Source: Devosia rhodophyticola (GTDB lineage Bacteria; Pseudomonadota; Alphaproteobacteria; Rhizobiales; Devosiaceae). Taken from it: a stretch of DNA of 64,000 bases. The translations under genes and the position numbers were made by a program. The stretch spans positions 1,674,001-1,738,000 of the forward strand of contig NZ_CP118247.1 in NCBI RefSeq assembly GCF_028816475.1, written 5' to 3'. Numbering within the stretch: position 1 is the first letter of the stretch; every line of letters starts with the position of its first letter. This document shows positions 19,818 through 29,673 of this stretch, piece after piece. Under the pieces are notes generated by a model. That model had not been told where the DNA came from. It ran no database searches and saw nothing but the letters and a program-made list of their open reading frames with translations.

Positions 19818-20231
19818 ATGCAAACCCTAGACCATGACGATGCAGGCGCACAGCCGATTACCGAGGCGATGATTGAAAGGCTGGTGCGGCTTTTTTACAC
19901 GCAAATCCGTCAGGATAGCGTGTTGGGGCCGATCTTTGCCCGCCACATCGGGGAAGACTGGGAGCCACATCTGCAAATCATGTTCGGCTTCTGGTCATCG
20001 CTGATGCTGACCAGCGGGCGCTACAAGGGCCGCCCGATGCCCAAGCACATGGCGCTTCGATCCGAAGTGGTGCCAGAGGACTTTGATCGCTGGTTGGCAC
20101 TTTTTGAGGCCGCCGCCATTGAAGTTTGTGGACCACAAACCGGCCAATTGTTTCTCTTTAAGGCGCAGCGGGTGGCGGAAAATTTCAAGCTGGCGATGTT
20201 TTTCGATCCGGCGGCCATCGCGCCGCGCTGA
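19818..20231 (+). CDS. Group III truncated haemoglobin
   Basis: 137-residue protein with the 2-on-2 globin fold of the trHbIII (P) group: ITEAMIERLVRLFYTQIRQD, LGPIFARHIGEDWEPHL, FWSSLMLTSGRYKGRPMPKH and DFDRWLALFEAAAIEV. The likely proximal haem histidine is H76 in MPKHMALRSEV. Group III globins bind haem and probably handle oxygen, NO or peroxide; their roles are poorly known and some are misannotated as TatC. ATG 19818 is the first start compatible with the fold. It stands alone on the plus strand between rplS and trmD, ending 2 bp before the convergent trmD stop. Confidence 0.87.
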   Translation: MQTLDHDDAGAQPITEAMIERLVRLFYTQIRQDSVLGPIFARHIGEDWEPHLQIMFGFWSSLMLTSGRYKGRPMPKHMALRSEVVPEDFDRWLALFEAAAIEVCGPQTGQLFLFKAQRVAENFKLAMFFDPAAIAPR

Positions 20232-20233
20232 GG

Positions 20234-20914
20234 TTACTTCAACAGGTCAGGTCGGCGTTCGCGGGTGATCTTTTCGCTCTGCTCGCGCCGCCATTTGGCA
20301 ATTTTTCCATGATCGCCCGAGGTCAGGATCGCCGGAATTTCGGCGTCTTCAAAGAGCTGCGGGCGGGTATATTGCGGATACTCGAGCAGGCCGTTCTCAA
20401 AACTTTCGTCGGCATGGCTTTCAGGCGCCCCCAAAACGCCCGGGAGCAGCCGGACGATGGCTTCGAGCAGCACCATGGCAGCAGTTTCTCCCCCCGCGAG
20501 CACATAGTCGCCGATTGAAATTTCTTCGAGGTTTCGCGCTTCGATGACGCGCTGGTCCACGCCTTCAAACCGACCGCAGATAATGACAATTCCGGGTCCC
20601 TGCGCCAGTGTCCGTGCCTTCGCCTGGGTCAGTGGGGTGCCGCGTGGCGACATCAGGATCCGGGGCCGCCTGTCGGTTGACGGTGCGATAGTGTCGATGG
20701 CACTGGCCAGAATGTCGGATTTGAGCACCATGCCGGCGCCGCCGCCCGAGGGGGTGTCGTCCACGGTGCGATGGCGATCATGGGCGAAGTCGCGCAACTG
20801 GTTGGCGCGCAGCGACCATAGTCCCTCGTTCAGCCCCCGTCCCAGCACCGAAGCGCCAAGCGGGCCAGGAAACAGTTCGGGAAACAGGGTGATGATGTCT
20901 GCTGAAAAGCTCAA
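20234..20914 (-). CDS. trmD: tRNA (guanine-N1)-methyltransferase TrmD
   Basis: 226-residue SPOUT (trefoil-knot) methyltransferase making m1G37 in tRNAs that read CNN codons, which prevents frameshifting. Motifs: [20 protein letters not shown], the cofactor loop [20 protein letters not shown], and [20 protein letters not shown], followed by [20 protein letters not shown]. It overlaps rimM by 4 bp (ATGA), showing translational coupling in the usual rpsP-rimM-trmD order. Confidence 0.97.
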   Translation of the reverse strand: MSFSADIITLFPELFPGPLGASVLGRGLNEGLWSLRANQLRDFAHDRHRTVDDTPSGGGAGMVLKSDILASAIDTIAPSTDRRPRILMSPRGTPLTQAKARTLAQGPGIVIICGRFEGVDQRVIEARNLEEISIGDYVLAGGETAAMVLLEAIVRLLPGVLGAPESHADESFENGLLEYPQYTRPQLFEDAEIPAILTSGDHGKIAKWRREQSEKITRERRPDLLK

Positions 20915-21447
20915 TCGGGTTCTTCTTGTCCGGGATCGGCGTCAGTTGGCACGGCAATCGATATGAAACCATCGGCGATCCGAACGTGGGGCACAACCGC
21001 CTTGGTGAAGGGATAAAGATATGTATCGCCGCTGCGGGGATCGCGTATTTCAATCAGGTCACCGGCGCCGAAATTGGGCAGGGCGATGACTTCCCCAATC
21101 ACCGTTCCATCCTCGATCCGGGCTTCCAACCCGATCAGGTCGGCGTGATAGAAATCATCCTCGTCCTCGTTCTCGGGCAGCAGAGTCCGGTCGAGATATA
21201 GTTCAACGCCATTGAGTTTTTCGGCGTCTTCGCGGCTGGAAATGCCCTTGATCCGCGCCACTACAATGTTTTTCTGCACCCGCAGATCGTCGATGGTAAT
21301 GGTCAGCCCCGCACGATTGGTGCCGAGCGGCCCATAGGCGGCAATATCGTCGGCATATTGGGTAAACGGGGTAATGCGCACCTGGCCGCGAATGCCATGG
21401 GCCGCGCCGATCTTGCCCATCAACAGCATTTTGGTTTTTTCAGACAT
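20911..21447 (-). CDS. rimM: Ribosome maturation factor RimM
   Basis: 178-residue 30S assembly factor that binds S19. The N-terminal RimM domain shows [20 protein letters not shown]; the C-terminal PRC-barrel shows [35 protein letters not shown] and [15 protein letters not shown]. It is coupled to trmD by an ATGA overlap. A hairpin at 21531-21564 separates it from rpsP, so expression may be reduced relative to the ribosomal protein. Confidence 0.96.
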   Translation of the reverse strand: MSEKTKMLLMGKIGAAHGIRGQVRITPFTQYADDIAAYGPLGTNRAGLTITIDDLRVQKNIVVARIKGISSREDAEKLNGVELYLDRTLLPENEDEDDFYHADLIGLEARIEDGTVIGEVIALPNFGAGDLIEIRDPRSGDTYLYPFTKAVVPHVRIADGFISIAVPTDADPGQEEPD

Positions 21448-21530
21448 GGGCCGCTCCGCAGCGTCGAAACGTTTGCCTTAACAGGCCGAACAACAGTTGG
21501 AAATCTTCCCGATTCTTGCGGGTAAGACAC

Positions 21531-21564
21531 AAAGAGCCCCGACACGGACGTGACGGGGCCCTTG
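21531..21564 (-). terminator. Hairpin between rpsP and rimM
   Basis: A 12-bp stem (21534-21545 with 21550-21561, one mismatch and one G-U) with a 4-base loop is followed on the minus strand by CTTTGTG. It is a plausible partial terminator that would lower rimM-trmD expression relative to rpsP, as known for this operon in other bacteria. Confidence 0.6.
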
Positions 21565-21581
21565 AAAAAATGTTCCACGCC

Positions 21582-22010
21582 TTATTCGGCAGCGGCTTCT
21601 TCAGCGGCAGGTGCTTCAGTCTCGGGGGCAGGCGCAGGTGCGTTCTTGGCTTCTTCCGCAGCGGCCTTGCGGTCGGTTTCAGCCTGAGCCTTGGCTTCGG
21701 CGCGCTCGGTTGCCTTGGCGCCGGGCTTGCCAGCTTCGGGGTTGTTGCGGGGTTCGCGCTTGGCGAGACCGGCAGCGTCGAGGAAACGCAGCACGCGGTC
21801 GGTTGGCTGGGCGCCAACTTCAATCCAATGCTTGGCGCGCTCTGTGTCCAGGATAACGCGATTTTCGTCGTCCTTGGCCAACAGCGGGTTAAACGAGCCC
21901 AAACGCTCGATGAAACGACCGTCGCGGGGCGAACGGGCGTCAGCAATAACGATATGATAGAAAGGGCGCTTCTTGGTGCCACCGCGCGACAGACGAATCT
22001 TGAGAGCCAT
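21582..22010 (-). CDS. rpsP: 30S ribosomal protein S16
   Basis: Small-subunit ribosomal protein. The conserved core [20 protein letters not shown] and [20 protein letters not shown], then [15 protein letters not shown] and [20 protein letters not shown], covers about 80 residues. Residues 85-142 form an alanine/glutamate-rich tail like that on L19, making the protein 142 residues long. It lies 42 bp downstream of ffh and should be transcribed with it. Confidence 0.97.
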   Translation of the reverse strand: MALKIRLSRGGTKKRPFYHIVIADARSPRDGRFIERLGSFNPLLAKDDENRVILDTERAKHWIEVGAQPTDRVLRFLDAAGLAKREPRNNPEAGKPGAKATERAEAKAQAETDRKAAAEEAKNAPAPAPETEAPAAEEAAAE

Positions 22011-22052
22011 TTTGAGTTCCTTGTAAAAGCTAAATTGTTGATCTGGATTGCG

Positions 22053-23629
22053 TTATTTCTTCTTGCCCAGGCCTGGCAGGCCTGGGAAACGGGGGACCCG
22101 CCAAGGCCGGGTAGGCCAGAGCCGGATTTTAGAAGCGAACCAACATCGCTTGGCAGTTTTTCGGTCAACTGGGGCTGATCGCCCATGCCCTGCTGCAGTT
22201 GTTTGGGATCGATGCCGGCCTGACGGGCCATGGCTTCGAGCTGTTTGGGGGCCATCTTGGACATGTCGGGCATACCGCCCATCATGCCACCCATCTTGCC
22301 GCCAAACATACCCGACAGAGAGCCCATGCCGCCCTTGGAGACTTTTTTCATCATGTCCGCCATCTGGCGGTGTTGCTTGATCAGCTTGTTGATGTCGGAA
22401 ACTTCAACCCCGGCACCGGCGGCAATGCGTTTGCGGCGGCTGGCGTTGAGCACGTCGGGCTGGGTCCGTTCCTTTTTGGTCATCGAGCCGATGATGGCGA
22501 TCTGACGATCAAAGACTTTTTCATCGACATTGGCGCCAGCCATGGCCTTTTTCATCTGGCCGACACCGGGCATCATGGCCATCAGGCCGCCCATGCCGCC
22601 CATTTTTTTCATCTGCTGCAACTGGCCGCGCAGATCTTCGAGATCGAAAGAGCCCTTCTTGAGCTTTTTCGCCATTTTCTGGGCGTCTTCGGCCGAAACA
22701 TTCTCGGCGGCCTTTTCGACCAGCGAAACAATGTCGCCCATGCCCAGAATACGGTCAGCAATGCGGGAGGGATGAAAATCCTCAAGCGCATCCATCTTTT
22801 CGCCGACACCAATCAGCTTGATCGGCTTGCCAGTGGCCGCCCGCATCGACAAAGCCGCACCGCCACGACCATCGCCATCAACGCGGGTCAGAACGATACC
22901 GGTAATATCGACGCGACTGTCAAACGAGCGCGCCAGATTGACGGCATCCTGACCGGTCAACGCATCAACGACCAACAGCACTTCATGGGGATTGGCAACC
23001 GATTTGATCTCGGCGGTTTCCGCCATCAGTTCTTCATCGATATGGGTGCGACCAGCCGTATCGAGAATGAGAACGTCAAAACCACCCAGCTTGCCTTCGC
23101 GCGCGGCGCGCCTGGCAATCTGGACCGGGGTTTCATCGCTAACGATTGCCAGGGTGGCAACGCCAACCTGTTCGCCCAGAACACGCAACTGCTCCATGGC
23201 GGCGGGGCGGCGGGTATCGAGCGAGGCCAGCAATACCTTCTTGTTCTGCTTGTCCTTGAAACGCTTGGCAATCTTGGCGGTGGTCGTGGTCTTGCCCGAG
23301 CCCTGCAGGCCGACCATCAAAATGGTTACCGGGGCAACGGCATTGAGATCAATGGGCACCGCCGCATCGCCCAGAACGCTCTGCAGCTGATCATGAACGA
23401 TCTTGACCACCTGCTGGCCGGGGGTGACTGAGCGGGTGACCTCGGCGCCAACGGCACGCTCGCGCACCTGTTCCATGAAGGCACGAACAACCTCAAGCGA
23501 AACGTCGGCTTCGATCAGGGCGCGACGGATTTCGCGCAGCGCCAGATCGACATCTGCTTCGCTCAGCGCGCCACGGCCCCGCAGGCCATCAAAGATTTTT
23601 CCTAAGCGGTCGCTTAAGCTATCGAACAT
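22053..23629 (-). CDS. ffh: Signal recognition particle protein Ffh (3' end frameshifted in this sequence)
   Basis: SRP54 GTPase that binds signal sequences and SRP RNA and delivers ribosomes to FtsY. It starts at ATG 23629 behind AAAGGG. The NG domain has GLQGSGKTTTTAKIAKRFK, DTRRPAAMEQL, LDTAGRTHIDEELM and TRVDGDGRGGAALS. The methionine-rich M domain follows (GMGGLMAMMPGVGQMKKAM). After SGSGLPGLGGSP the frame is lost at a run of five Cs on the coding strand (22091-22095). One more C restores the expected ending FPGLPGLGKKK and the stop at 22053. As written, the frame runs on through rpsP to 21440. An error in the homopolymer is the most likely cause. Confidence 0.92.
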
Positions 23630-23687
23630 ATCGCATCCCTTTTCTCGCTGGCTCTGCCAGGAGATATGGTGCTTGAATGCCAAAACC

Positions 23688-23722
23688 AAAAAACACCCGT
23701 GGGCGCAACGCGCTGGCGGGTG
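23688..23722 (-). terminator. Intrinsic terminator after the acetyltransferase gene
   Basis: CACCCG (23694-23699) pairs with CGGGTG (23717-23722) around a GC-rich loop that can pair further. On the minus strand six Ts follow. It lies about 125 bp after the acetyltransferase stop and just upstream of ffh, so it separates the two transcription units. Confidence 0.65.
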
Positions 23723-23847
23723 GTGACCGTTTCCCTCCGGGGGAAACAAGTGGCTCGGTTTTCGGCACTCAAGTTAAGTCGTTGCGCTTATAGTGTGGGA
23801 TGGGTGGGGAGTCAATTATTTGCGCGCAATGGTCGAACAGTCTTGAT

Positions 23848-25056
23848 CTAGCTCTTGCCGAGCAGTTTCATCACCAGGCCGCGTATACCGCTTGGCATCG
23901 CCATGACGGTTGCCTTGGCTATGGGGCGCAGTTTCTGGTCCCAGAAGGTCAGGATCAACCGGCCACGCAGCGTCAGGGGCAGCGCATAGTCGGTGACCTC
24001 AACCACCTTGGTGGCCCAGGTCAGTTTATAGGGCATAACCGGCACCATCAGATCGGCCCCGACAAGACCGCGGGCCGCACATACTTCGATGATTTCTCCC
24101 AGTTGCAATTTACCGGGACTTTCGGCATTGGCAAAATCGCGACTGGCCACAAAGGCGTAATAGCGCTTGTTGTGCACAAAGCCCCATTGTTCGGCAATCG
24201 GCTCGTTATTGTGGGTCAGCGACATGGCCATAAGCTCAAGATCTGATTGATCGGGCAGGCCGTGGCAAAAATCGAAAAAAGCGCTGTCGCCAAAGGCACG
24301 TGAGGTCAGTCCCTGCTGCTTGAGCCGGTCGGCGCGCCCCTGCATGGTGCGTTCTATGAGGGCACGGACCTGCTCGGCGGTCTTGGCTACCTGATGGGCC
24401 ACCGGACCCTGGCGCTCAAGCCGATTGCGGTCGTTGCGCATGTTCTTGCGCGTCTTGGTTTTGATTGTTGCGAAATAGCTGGCAAAATCGGGAAAATTTT
24501 CAAGCTGCACATAGGGGGCGCCCTGTAGCGTGCCTGTGACCAGATGGTTGGCGGGCATCCCTCGGGCCAGGGCGCTGTCAGCGCGCACCTTTAGCAGGGT
24601 GATGGCATCGCAGGGCGCGGCCTTGGTGGCGGCCTTGAGTAGTTTTGATAGCGCGGCCTTGGGATCTGCGCCGGGCGCCAGCAGCATATCGCCATATTGA
24701 ACAAAACCGTGGCCAAGGCTGGTCAGCACGGTGCGCGTACGACTGCGCACGCGCTCCAGCGGCAAAAGCGCCTTGAGCGTGCCATGCTCATAAAGCGCGG
24801 AAATTACGGGTTCAAAGTCGTTGTTGCCGCGTGCCGCTTCAAAATCAAAAATCGCCTTGGCCCATGCGTGGCTTTGAAAAAGCACCGCCGAGGAACTGCC
24901 GTTTTCGAGCGCCATCCAGGCCTGCGCCATGGCATCAAATTCCTGACGTGTGCGCACTACCGTTGCCTGCAATGAACCGGTCGCGGCTGACATGTCGGTC
25001 ACGGGTGCGACATCAAGATCGAGCTCTTCAGGCAAAACGGCGCCCATATCACTCAT
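23848..25056 (-). CDS. BioF2/CelD-like GNAT-fold acetyltransferase (FemAB-like)
   Basis: 402-residue protein with the acetyltransferase-6 (BioF2-like, GNAT) pattern: an N-terminal half with FQSHAWAKAIFDFEAARGNN and a C-terminal half with IKTKTRKNMRNDRNRLERQG and the cofactor region PIAEQWGFVHNKRYYAFVAS, then SPGKLQLGEIIEVCAARG. Relatives are linked to polysaccharide or cell-envelope modification, but the substrate here is unknown. Its ATG overlaps the restored stop of the upstream oxygenase-like gene (ATGA), so the two are translationally coupled. No signal peptide is seen. Confidence 0.8.
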   Translation of the reverse strand: MSDMGAVLPEELDLDVAPVTDMSAATGSLQATVVRTRQEFDAMAQAWMALENGSSSAVLFQSHAWAKAIFDFEAARGNNDFEPVISALYEHGTLKALLPLERVRSRTRTVLTSLGHGFVQYGDMLLAPGADPKAALSKLLKAATKAAPCDAITLLKVRADSALARGMPANHLVTGTLQGAPYVQLENFPDFASYFATIKTKTRKNMRNDRNRLERQGPVAHQVAKTAEQVRALIERTMQGRADRLKQQGLTSRAFGDSAFFDFCHGLPDQSDLELMAMSLTHNNEPIAEQWGFVHNKRYYAFVASRDFANAESPGKLQLGEIIEVCAARGLVGADLMVPVMPYKLTWATKVVEVTDYALPLTLRGRLILTFWDQKLRPIAKATVMAMPSGIRGLVMKLLGKS

Positions 25057-26011
25057 TTGCCGAAGGTGTAGCCGTCAATATCGCGCACACCTTCAGGCGC
25101 CATGGGGTCTACTTGAAAATCGACGGTGTAGACCTTTTTTTCTGCGGGTTGAGCGGGCTGAATTTTACCAGACCGGCCAATCCCAACTTGGCATAGTAGC
25201 TCAGGCCCGTTATCTGCTGGGACAGATTGTTGGCGCCTGTCCGTCCGCGAATGAAACCATTGGCGTAATTGACCGCATAATGCTTGCGCAACTCGTCCGT
25301 CCAATGCTCGGTTGTAAAGCTGACGTTGAGCATGTTCTCATTGACCACGCGGTGCGGTCCGTTGAGCGGCCAATGCAGCATCTTACCCGCTTCGAGCATG
25401 TGCATTTCGGCGTAATCGTCATACCAGGCCTCATAGGGCATGTCGGTTTCGCGCAATTGCCCCAGGATCAATTTTTCCAGCGCCGGCTGGGAGATAAACG
25501 GTTTTGAGGCGGGATAGACATAGAGTTTTTTGGTGCCACGCACCTGCCACAGGCTCTGGCCGGGCACGTCGGAATGATATTTGACCGATACGTTTGGGGA
25601 GGAAATCAGGATGGTCAGATTGCGCTTGTAACTCTTGAAACCGGGCACCCGCTCTTCAAACTCGGCATAGATCGAATTGAGCAGGTCGGTATAGGCGCTA
25701 TCGACCGTGCCGGGGGCCGTCAAATTGACCCAGATATTGCCGTTGCGCACGGTGTCGAGCACTTCAAGTCCTGAAAGACCCTTGATTTCGCCTTCGCGAC
25801 GCTTCGGGGGATTGCCGGGGGTCTTTTGCGAATAATTGACGTGATAGGCCTCGCGCGGACTATTTTCGATCAGGCGCGCCAGTGCCTCGTCGGTAAACAG
25901 GCTCGATGTCGCCAGATTATGGGCCAGCGCCAGCGAGTGGTTGCCAAACAGGGATGCGTGGTGGGGTTGCCAGTCGGTGAGGATCTGGTTGGTCATCAAA
26001 TTCATGTTCAT
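25053..26011 (-). CDS. Cupin/JmjC-like putative Fe(II)/2-oxoglutarate oxygenase (3' end frameshifted)
   Basis: Protein of about 319 residues after repair. A possible metal-binding facial triad is visible: H146-x-D148 in VKYHSDVPGQSLWQVRGTKK, and a distal histidine, H220 (GPHRVVNENMLNVSF) or H213. This is the arrangement of JmjC/cupin-8-type Fe(II)/2OG dioxygenases, but function is not established. The annotated frame stops at 25109. At a run of seven As on the coding strand (25135-25141) one more A would continue the protein as VYTVDFQVDP to a stop at 25053, exactly overlapping the next gene's ATG. That coupling supports a sequence error. ATG 26011 has a GGAG box. Confidence 0.65.
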
Positions 26012-26267
26012 GATTTCGGACTCCGCACAGGCAAAAAGGGGGCAATAGGTTTGGTCAAATATTCGATCTTGCTGAACCTAACTCAATATCGCCGCAATTG
26101 CGCCACGGACCTGTCGGGCTGGTTAAGGGGGCATGAAGCCCGAAGTCCTTACAAAACCTTATATATTGCCCCTGTGGTCAGGCCGCCCAGGGGCGTGGGT
26201 GCGTGGCGCACTGGCAATTTGGTCCGGGTTCGGCCATATAGGCAGACAACAGTGCAGTGCAATAATC

Positions 26268-27164
26268 ATGAGTGAGGCCAGAGTGAGCGGCGTTCCGTTT
26301 GCCAAGATGAACGGTTTGGGCAACCAGATCATCGTCGTTGATATGCGTGGCCGCCCGGGTCGGGTACGTCCGGCTGCGGCGGTGGCGCTCAATGGGGCCC
26401 AGGATACGGCGTTCGATCAGATCATGGCCATTCATGATCCCAAAACCCCCGGCACCGCCAATTATATCGAGATCGTCAATTCTGATGGCTCGATGGCGCA
26501 GGCTTGTGGCAATGGGATGCGCTGCGTGGTGCAGGCGCTGGCTCGGGAGCAGGGGCAAAAAAGCTTCGTCTTTGAAACCATCGCCGGAATTCTGACCGCT
26601 GATGAGCACGAAAACGGGCTGATTTCGGTCGATATGGGTATACCGCGCTTCGGTTGGACGGAAATTCCGTTGGCCGAGGAATTTGTCGACACCCGCAAGA
26701 TCGAATTGCAGATCGGGCCGATTGATGCGCCAGTGCTGCATTCGCCCTCGGTTGCCTCGATGGGCAATCCGCATGCCATCTTCTGGGTCAAGGATGATGT
26801 CTGGAATTATGCGCTCGACCGATTCGGGCCGATGCTGGAAAACCATCCGATCTTTCCCGAGCGCGCCAATATTTCAATTGCCCAGGTGACGGCCAGTGAC
26901 GCCATGATCCTGCGGACATGGGAGCGCGGTGCGGGGCTGACGCGGGCCTGTGGCACGGCGGCCTGTGCGGCAGCTGTCAATGGGTCCCGCACGCGGCGGA
27001 CCGGGCGGCAGGTGACGGTGACGGTGCCGGGCGGCGATCTTCATATCGACTGGCGCGACAATGATCACGTGGTCATGACCGGGCCGGCTGAACTTGAATG
27101 GTCTGGCACGGTCGATCCCAGCACCGGAGAGTGGTCTCGGGCGTTAGCGGATGCGGCAAAATGA
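26268..27164 (+). CDS. dapF: Diaminopimelate epimerase
   Basis: Converts LL- to meso-diaminopimelate for lysine and peptidoglycan synthesis. The 298-residue protein carries both catalytic cysteines, C80 in [10 protein letters not shown] and C228 in [13 protein letters not shown], plus the N-terminal [16 protein letters not shown] 26268 is chosen because the conserved N terminus begins soon after; longer in-frame starts add unrelated sequence. First gene of dapF-mtaB-ftsY-yciB; its stop overlaps the mtaB start as ATGA. Confidence 0.96.
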   Translation: MSEARVSGVPFAKMNGLGNQIIVVDMRGRPGRVRPAAAVALNGAQDTAFDQIMAIHDPKTPGTANYIEIVNSDGSMAQACGNGMRCVVQALAREQGQKSFVFETIAGILTADEHENGLISVDMGIPRFGWTEIPLAEEFVDTRKIELQIGPIDAPVLHSPSVASMGNPHAIFWVKDDVWNYALDRFGPMLENHPIFPERANISIAQVTASDAMILRTWERGAGLTRACGTAACAAAVNGSRTRRTGRQVTVTVPGGDLHIDWRDNDHVVMTGPAELEWSGTVDPSTGEWSRALADAAK

Positions 27165-28426
27165 GTGTCGAAACGCTAACATTTGGTTGTCGTTTGAACG
27201 CCTATGAGGGTGAAGTGATGAAGGTCGAGGCCGAAAAGGCCGGCCTTGAGGACGCCATCATCATCAACACCTGCGCCGTGACCGCTGAGGCGGTTCGACA
27301 GGCCAAGCAGGCGGTGCGCAAGGCCAAGCGCGACAATCCCCAACGCCGGATCATTGTAACAGGCTGCGCCGCCCAGACCGAGGCGCGCACTTTTGGCGAC
27401 ATGGCCGAGGTTGATCTGGTGATCGGCAATGCCGACAAGCTGGAGGCGAAAAGCTATGCGCCAATGGTTTTCGGCACGCCGCTTAATGACAAGGTCCAGG
27501 TCAACGACATCATGAGCGTGCGCGAAACCGCCGGGCACCTGATCGAAGGCATGGACGGGCGGGCGCGGGCTTTTGTGCAGGTGCAGAACGGGTGCGATCA
27601 TCGCTGCACCTTCTGCATCATTCCGTTCGGTCGTGGCCCGTCGCGCTCGGTGCCGATGGGGCTGGTTGTCGAACAGATCAAAAAACTGGTCGGCAATGGC
27701 TATGGCGAAATGGTGCTGACCGGGGTTGATATTACCTCTTATGGCGGCGATCTGCCGGGAACGCCGAGTCTGGGCAAGCTGGTGCAAGCGATCCTTAGGC
27801 ATGTGCCGGGGCTCAGTCGATTGCGAATTTCCTCGATTGATTCCATCGAGGCTGATCCAGCGCTTTATGAGGCGGTGGCCAGCGACCGGCGGTTGATGCC
27901 GCATCTGCATTTGTCGCTGCAATCGGGCGATGATCTGATCCTCAAGCGGATGAAGCGGCGGCATAGTCGCGAGGATGCGCTGGGGATCGTTGCCAAGTTG
28001 CGTTCGTTAAGACCCGATATGGTGTTTGGCGCCGATATCATTGCCGGTTTCCCCACTGAAACCGACGAGATGTTTGCCAATAGTTTGCAGTTTGTCAGCG
28101 AAGCTGATCTGACCTACCTGCACGTCTTCCCCTATTCGCCGCGCGTGGGTACGCCAGCGGCGCGGATGCCACAGGTGGCAAAAAGCGTGGCGCGGCAACG
28201 GGCGGCTCAGTTGCGCGCGCTGGGGGCTGAACAGTTTACAAAACTCTGTGCCTCGCGGGTCGGTCTGGTGGAAAGCGTATTGATTGAGCGCGACGGGTTG
28301 GGCCGGACCGAACAATTTGTGCCGGTGGTCGTTCCCGGCACGCTGCCGGGCCAGATAGTGCCAGTTCGAATAAAGGCGATCTCGACCGATGGTCTGGTCG
28401 GTGAGCCCATCAAGGATGCTGCATGA
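27161..28426 (+). CDS. mtaB: tRNA t6A37 methylthiotransferase MtaB
   Basis: Radical-SAM enzyme converting t6A37 to ms2t6A37 in tRNA. The 421-residue protein has the N-terminal cluster cysteines C10 ([10 protein letters not shown]), C38 (INTCAV) and C69 (VTGCAAQ), and the radical-SAM triad C145/C149/C152 in [26 protein letters not shown] and [14 protein letters not shown] are typical, and the last 60 residues form a TRAM-like domain. Translation is coupled at both ends: ATGA overlaps with dapF and ftsY. Confidence 0.95.
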   Translation: MSVETLTFGCRLNAYEGEVMKVEAEKAGLEDAIIINTCAVTAEAVRQAKQAVRKAKRDNPQRRIIVTGCAAQTEARTFGDMAEVDLVIGNADKLEAKSYAPMVFGTPLNDKVQVNDIMSVRETAGHLIEGMDGRARAFVQVQNGCDHRCTFCIIPFGRGPSRSVPMGLVVEQIKKLVGNGYGEMVLTGVDITSYGGDLPGTPSLGKLVQAILRHVPGLSRLRISSIDSIEADPALYEAVASDRRLMPHLHLSLQSGDDLILKRMKRRHSREDALGIVAKLRSLRPDMVFGADIIAGFPTETDEMFANSLQFVSEADLTYLHVFPYSPRVGTPAARMPQVAKSVARQRAAQLRALGAEQFTKLCASRVGLVESVLIERDGLGRTEQFVPVVVPGTLPGQIVPVRIKAISTDGLVGEPIKDAA

Positions 28427-29601
28427 ATCAAAGCAAGAAACCGGGATTTTTCAAACGCCTGTTTGGGGCGCCTGAAGACACGCCCGTTCCTGGGACGCCA
28501 GAAAATTTGGTGCCGGATGCCGAGGAGGCGGCGCCCGATCACCGTGTAGCAGGGCCACCTGAGACCACACCCGACTATATTGAAGACGTTGAGGCGGGCG
28601 ATCCCGAGGTTTTGGCAACCGATCCGGACCCGGTCGCGGCCACGCCATCCGAGGTTTTGACGCCAGCGCCCAAACAGGGCTGGTTTTCGCGACTGACCAC
28701 CGGGTTGCGGCGTTCCTCGGATCAGTTGACCGGCTCGATTACCGGGGTTTTCACAAAGAAAAAACTCGACGCGGCAACGCTTGATGATCTTGAAGATGTG
28801 CTGATCCAGGCGGATCTTGGCGTTGACACTGCGGTTGCCATTACAGAAGCGCTGCGGCGGGACCGGTTTGACCGGGATGTGTCGAGCGAGGATGTACGGG
28901 CTGTACTGGCGGCTGAAGTTGAAAAAGTGCTGACCCCGGTGGCTCTGCCGCTGGTGATTGATACCAGCCAAAAGCCCTTTGTCATCCTGATGATCGGGGT
29001 CAATGGTTCGGGCAAGACGACAACGATTGGCAAGCTGGCGCAAAAGCTCAGCGCCGACGGCAAATCGGTGATGCTGGCGGCGGGTGATACATTTCGCGCC
29101 GCCGCCATCGAACAACTGCAGATCTGGGGACAGCGCACCAATGCGCCGGTGGTCAGCAAGGCGGCGGGTTCTGATGCATCGGGGCTGGCTTTTGATGCGG
29201 TAACGCGCGCCAAGGCCGAGGGCCACGACGTTTTGATAATTGATACAGCGGGGCGGCTGCAAAATCGCGATGAATTGATGAATGAGCTGGAAAAGATCAT
29301 TCGCGTCATCAAGAAGGTTGACCCCAGCGCGCCGCACGCGACGCTTTTGACGCTGGATGCTACAACCGGGCAGAACGCGCTCAAGCAGGTGGAAATCTTT
29401 GGCAAGCGCGCCGGGGTCACCGGATTGGTGATGACCAAGCTCGATGGCACAGCACGGGGTGGTATTCTGGTCGCGATTGCGCGACAGTTCGGCCTGCCCG
29501 TCCATTTCATCGGGGTTGGTGAAGGCGTTGCCGATCTTGAGCCGTTCGAGGCGGCCGATTTTGCCCAAGCCATTGCTGGAACCTCCGAGCAAGACACCTA
29601 A
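28423..29601 (+). CDS. ftsY: Signal recognition particle receptor FtsY
   Basis: SRP receptor GTPase of 392 residues. The N-terminal A region (to about residue 85) is acidic and proline-rich, beginning KKPGFFKRLFG, a short membrane-binding helix type. The NG domain follows with MIGVNGSGKTTTIGKLAQKL, AAGDTFRAAAIEQLQIW, DTAGRLQNRDELMNELEKI and TKLDGTARGGIL, ending FIGVGEGVADLEPFEAADFA. Start overlaps mtaB by 4 bp. It is encoded in the same window as its partner Ffh. Confidence 0.96.
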   Translation: MNQSKKPGFFKRLFGAPEDTPVPGTPENLVPDAEEAAPDHRVAGPPETTPDYIEDVEAGDPEVLATDPDPVAATPSEVLTPAPKQGWFSRLTTGLRRSSDQLTGSITGVFTKKKLDAATLDDLEDVLIQADLGVDTAVAITEALRRDRFDRDVSSEDVRAVLAAEVEKVLTPVALPLVIDTSQKPFVILMIGVNGSGKTTTIGKLAQKLSADGKSVMLAAGDTFRAAAIEQLQIWGQRTNAPVVSKAAGSDASGLAFDAVTRAKAEGHDVLIIDTAGRLQNRDELMNELEKIIRVIKKVDPSAPHATLLTLDATTGQNALKQVEIFGKRAGVTGLVMTKLDGTARGGILVAIARQFGLPVHFIGVGEGVADLEPFEAADFAQAIAGTSEQDT

Positions 29602-29673
29602 ATTGAACCATGTTCGGGCTGTAAAGGGGCGTCGACTTGCCCCGAGCGCGAGCGGACCAAAGAGTTAGTTTTG

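Noticed and set aside
22199..23431. 410-codon plus-strand ORF opposite ffh
   Set aside because: Antisense shadow of the conserved ffh gene, with histidine/glycine-rich nonsense composition.
21440..23749. A 769-residue Ffh with a long C-terminal extension
   Set aside because: The extension is rpsP read in the wrong frame; the normal GLPGLGKKK ending sits one base out of frame at a C5 run.
23630..23847. SRP RNA gene (ffs) near ffh
   Set aside because: The conserved GGAAGGAAGCAGC-type loop of SRP RNA is absent; the stretch holds only hairpins, including a terminator.
28207..29592. 461-codon minus-strand ORF opposite ftsY
   Set aside because: Antisense shadow of ftsY with no recognisable motif.
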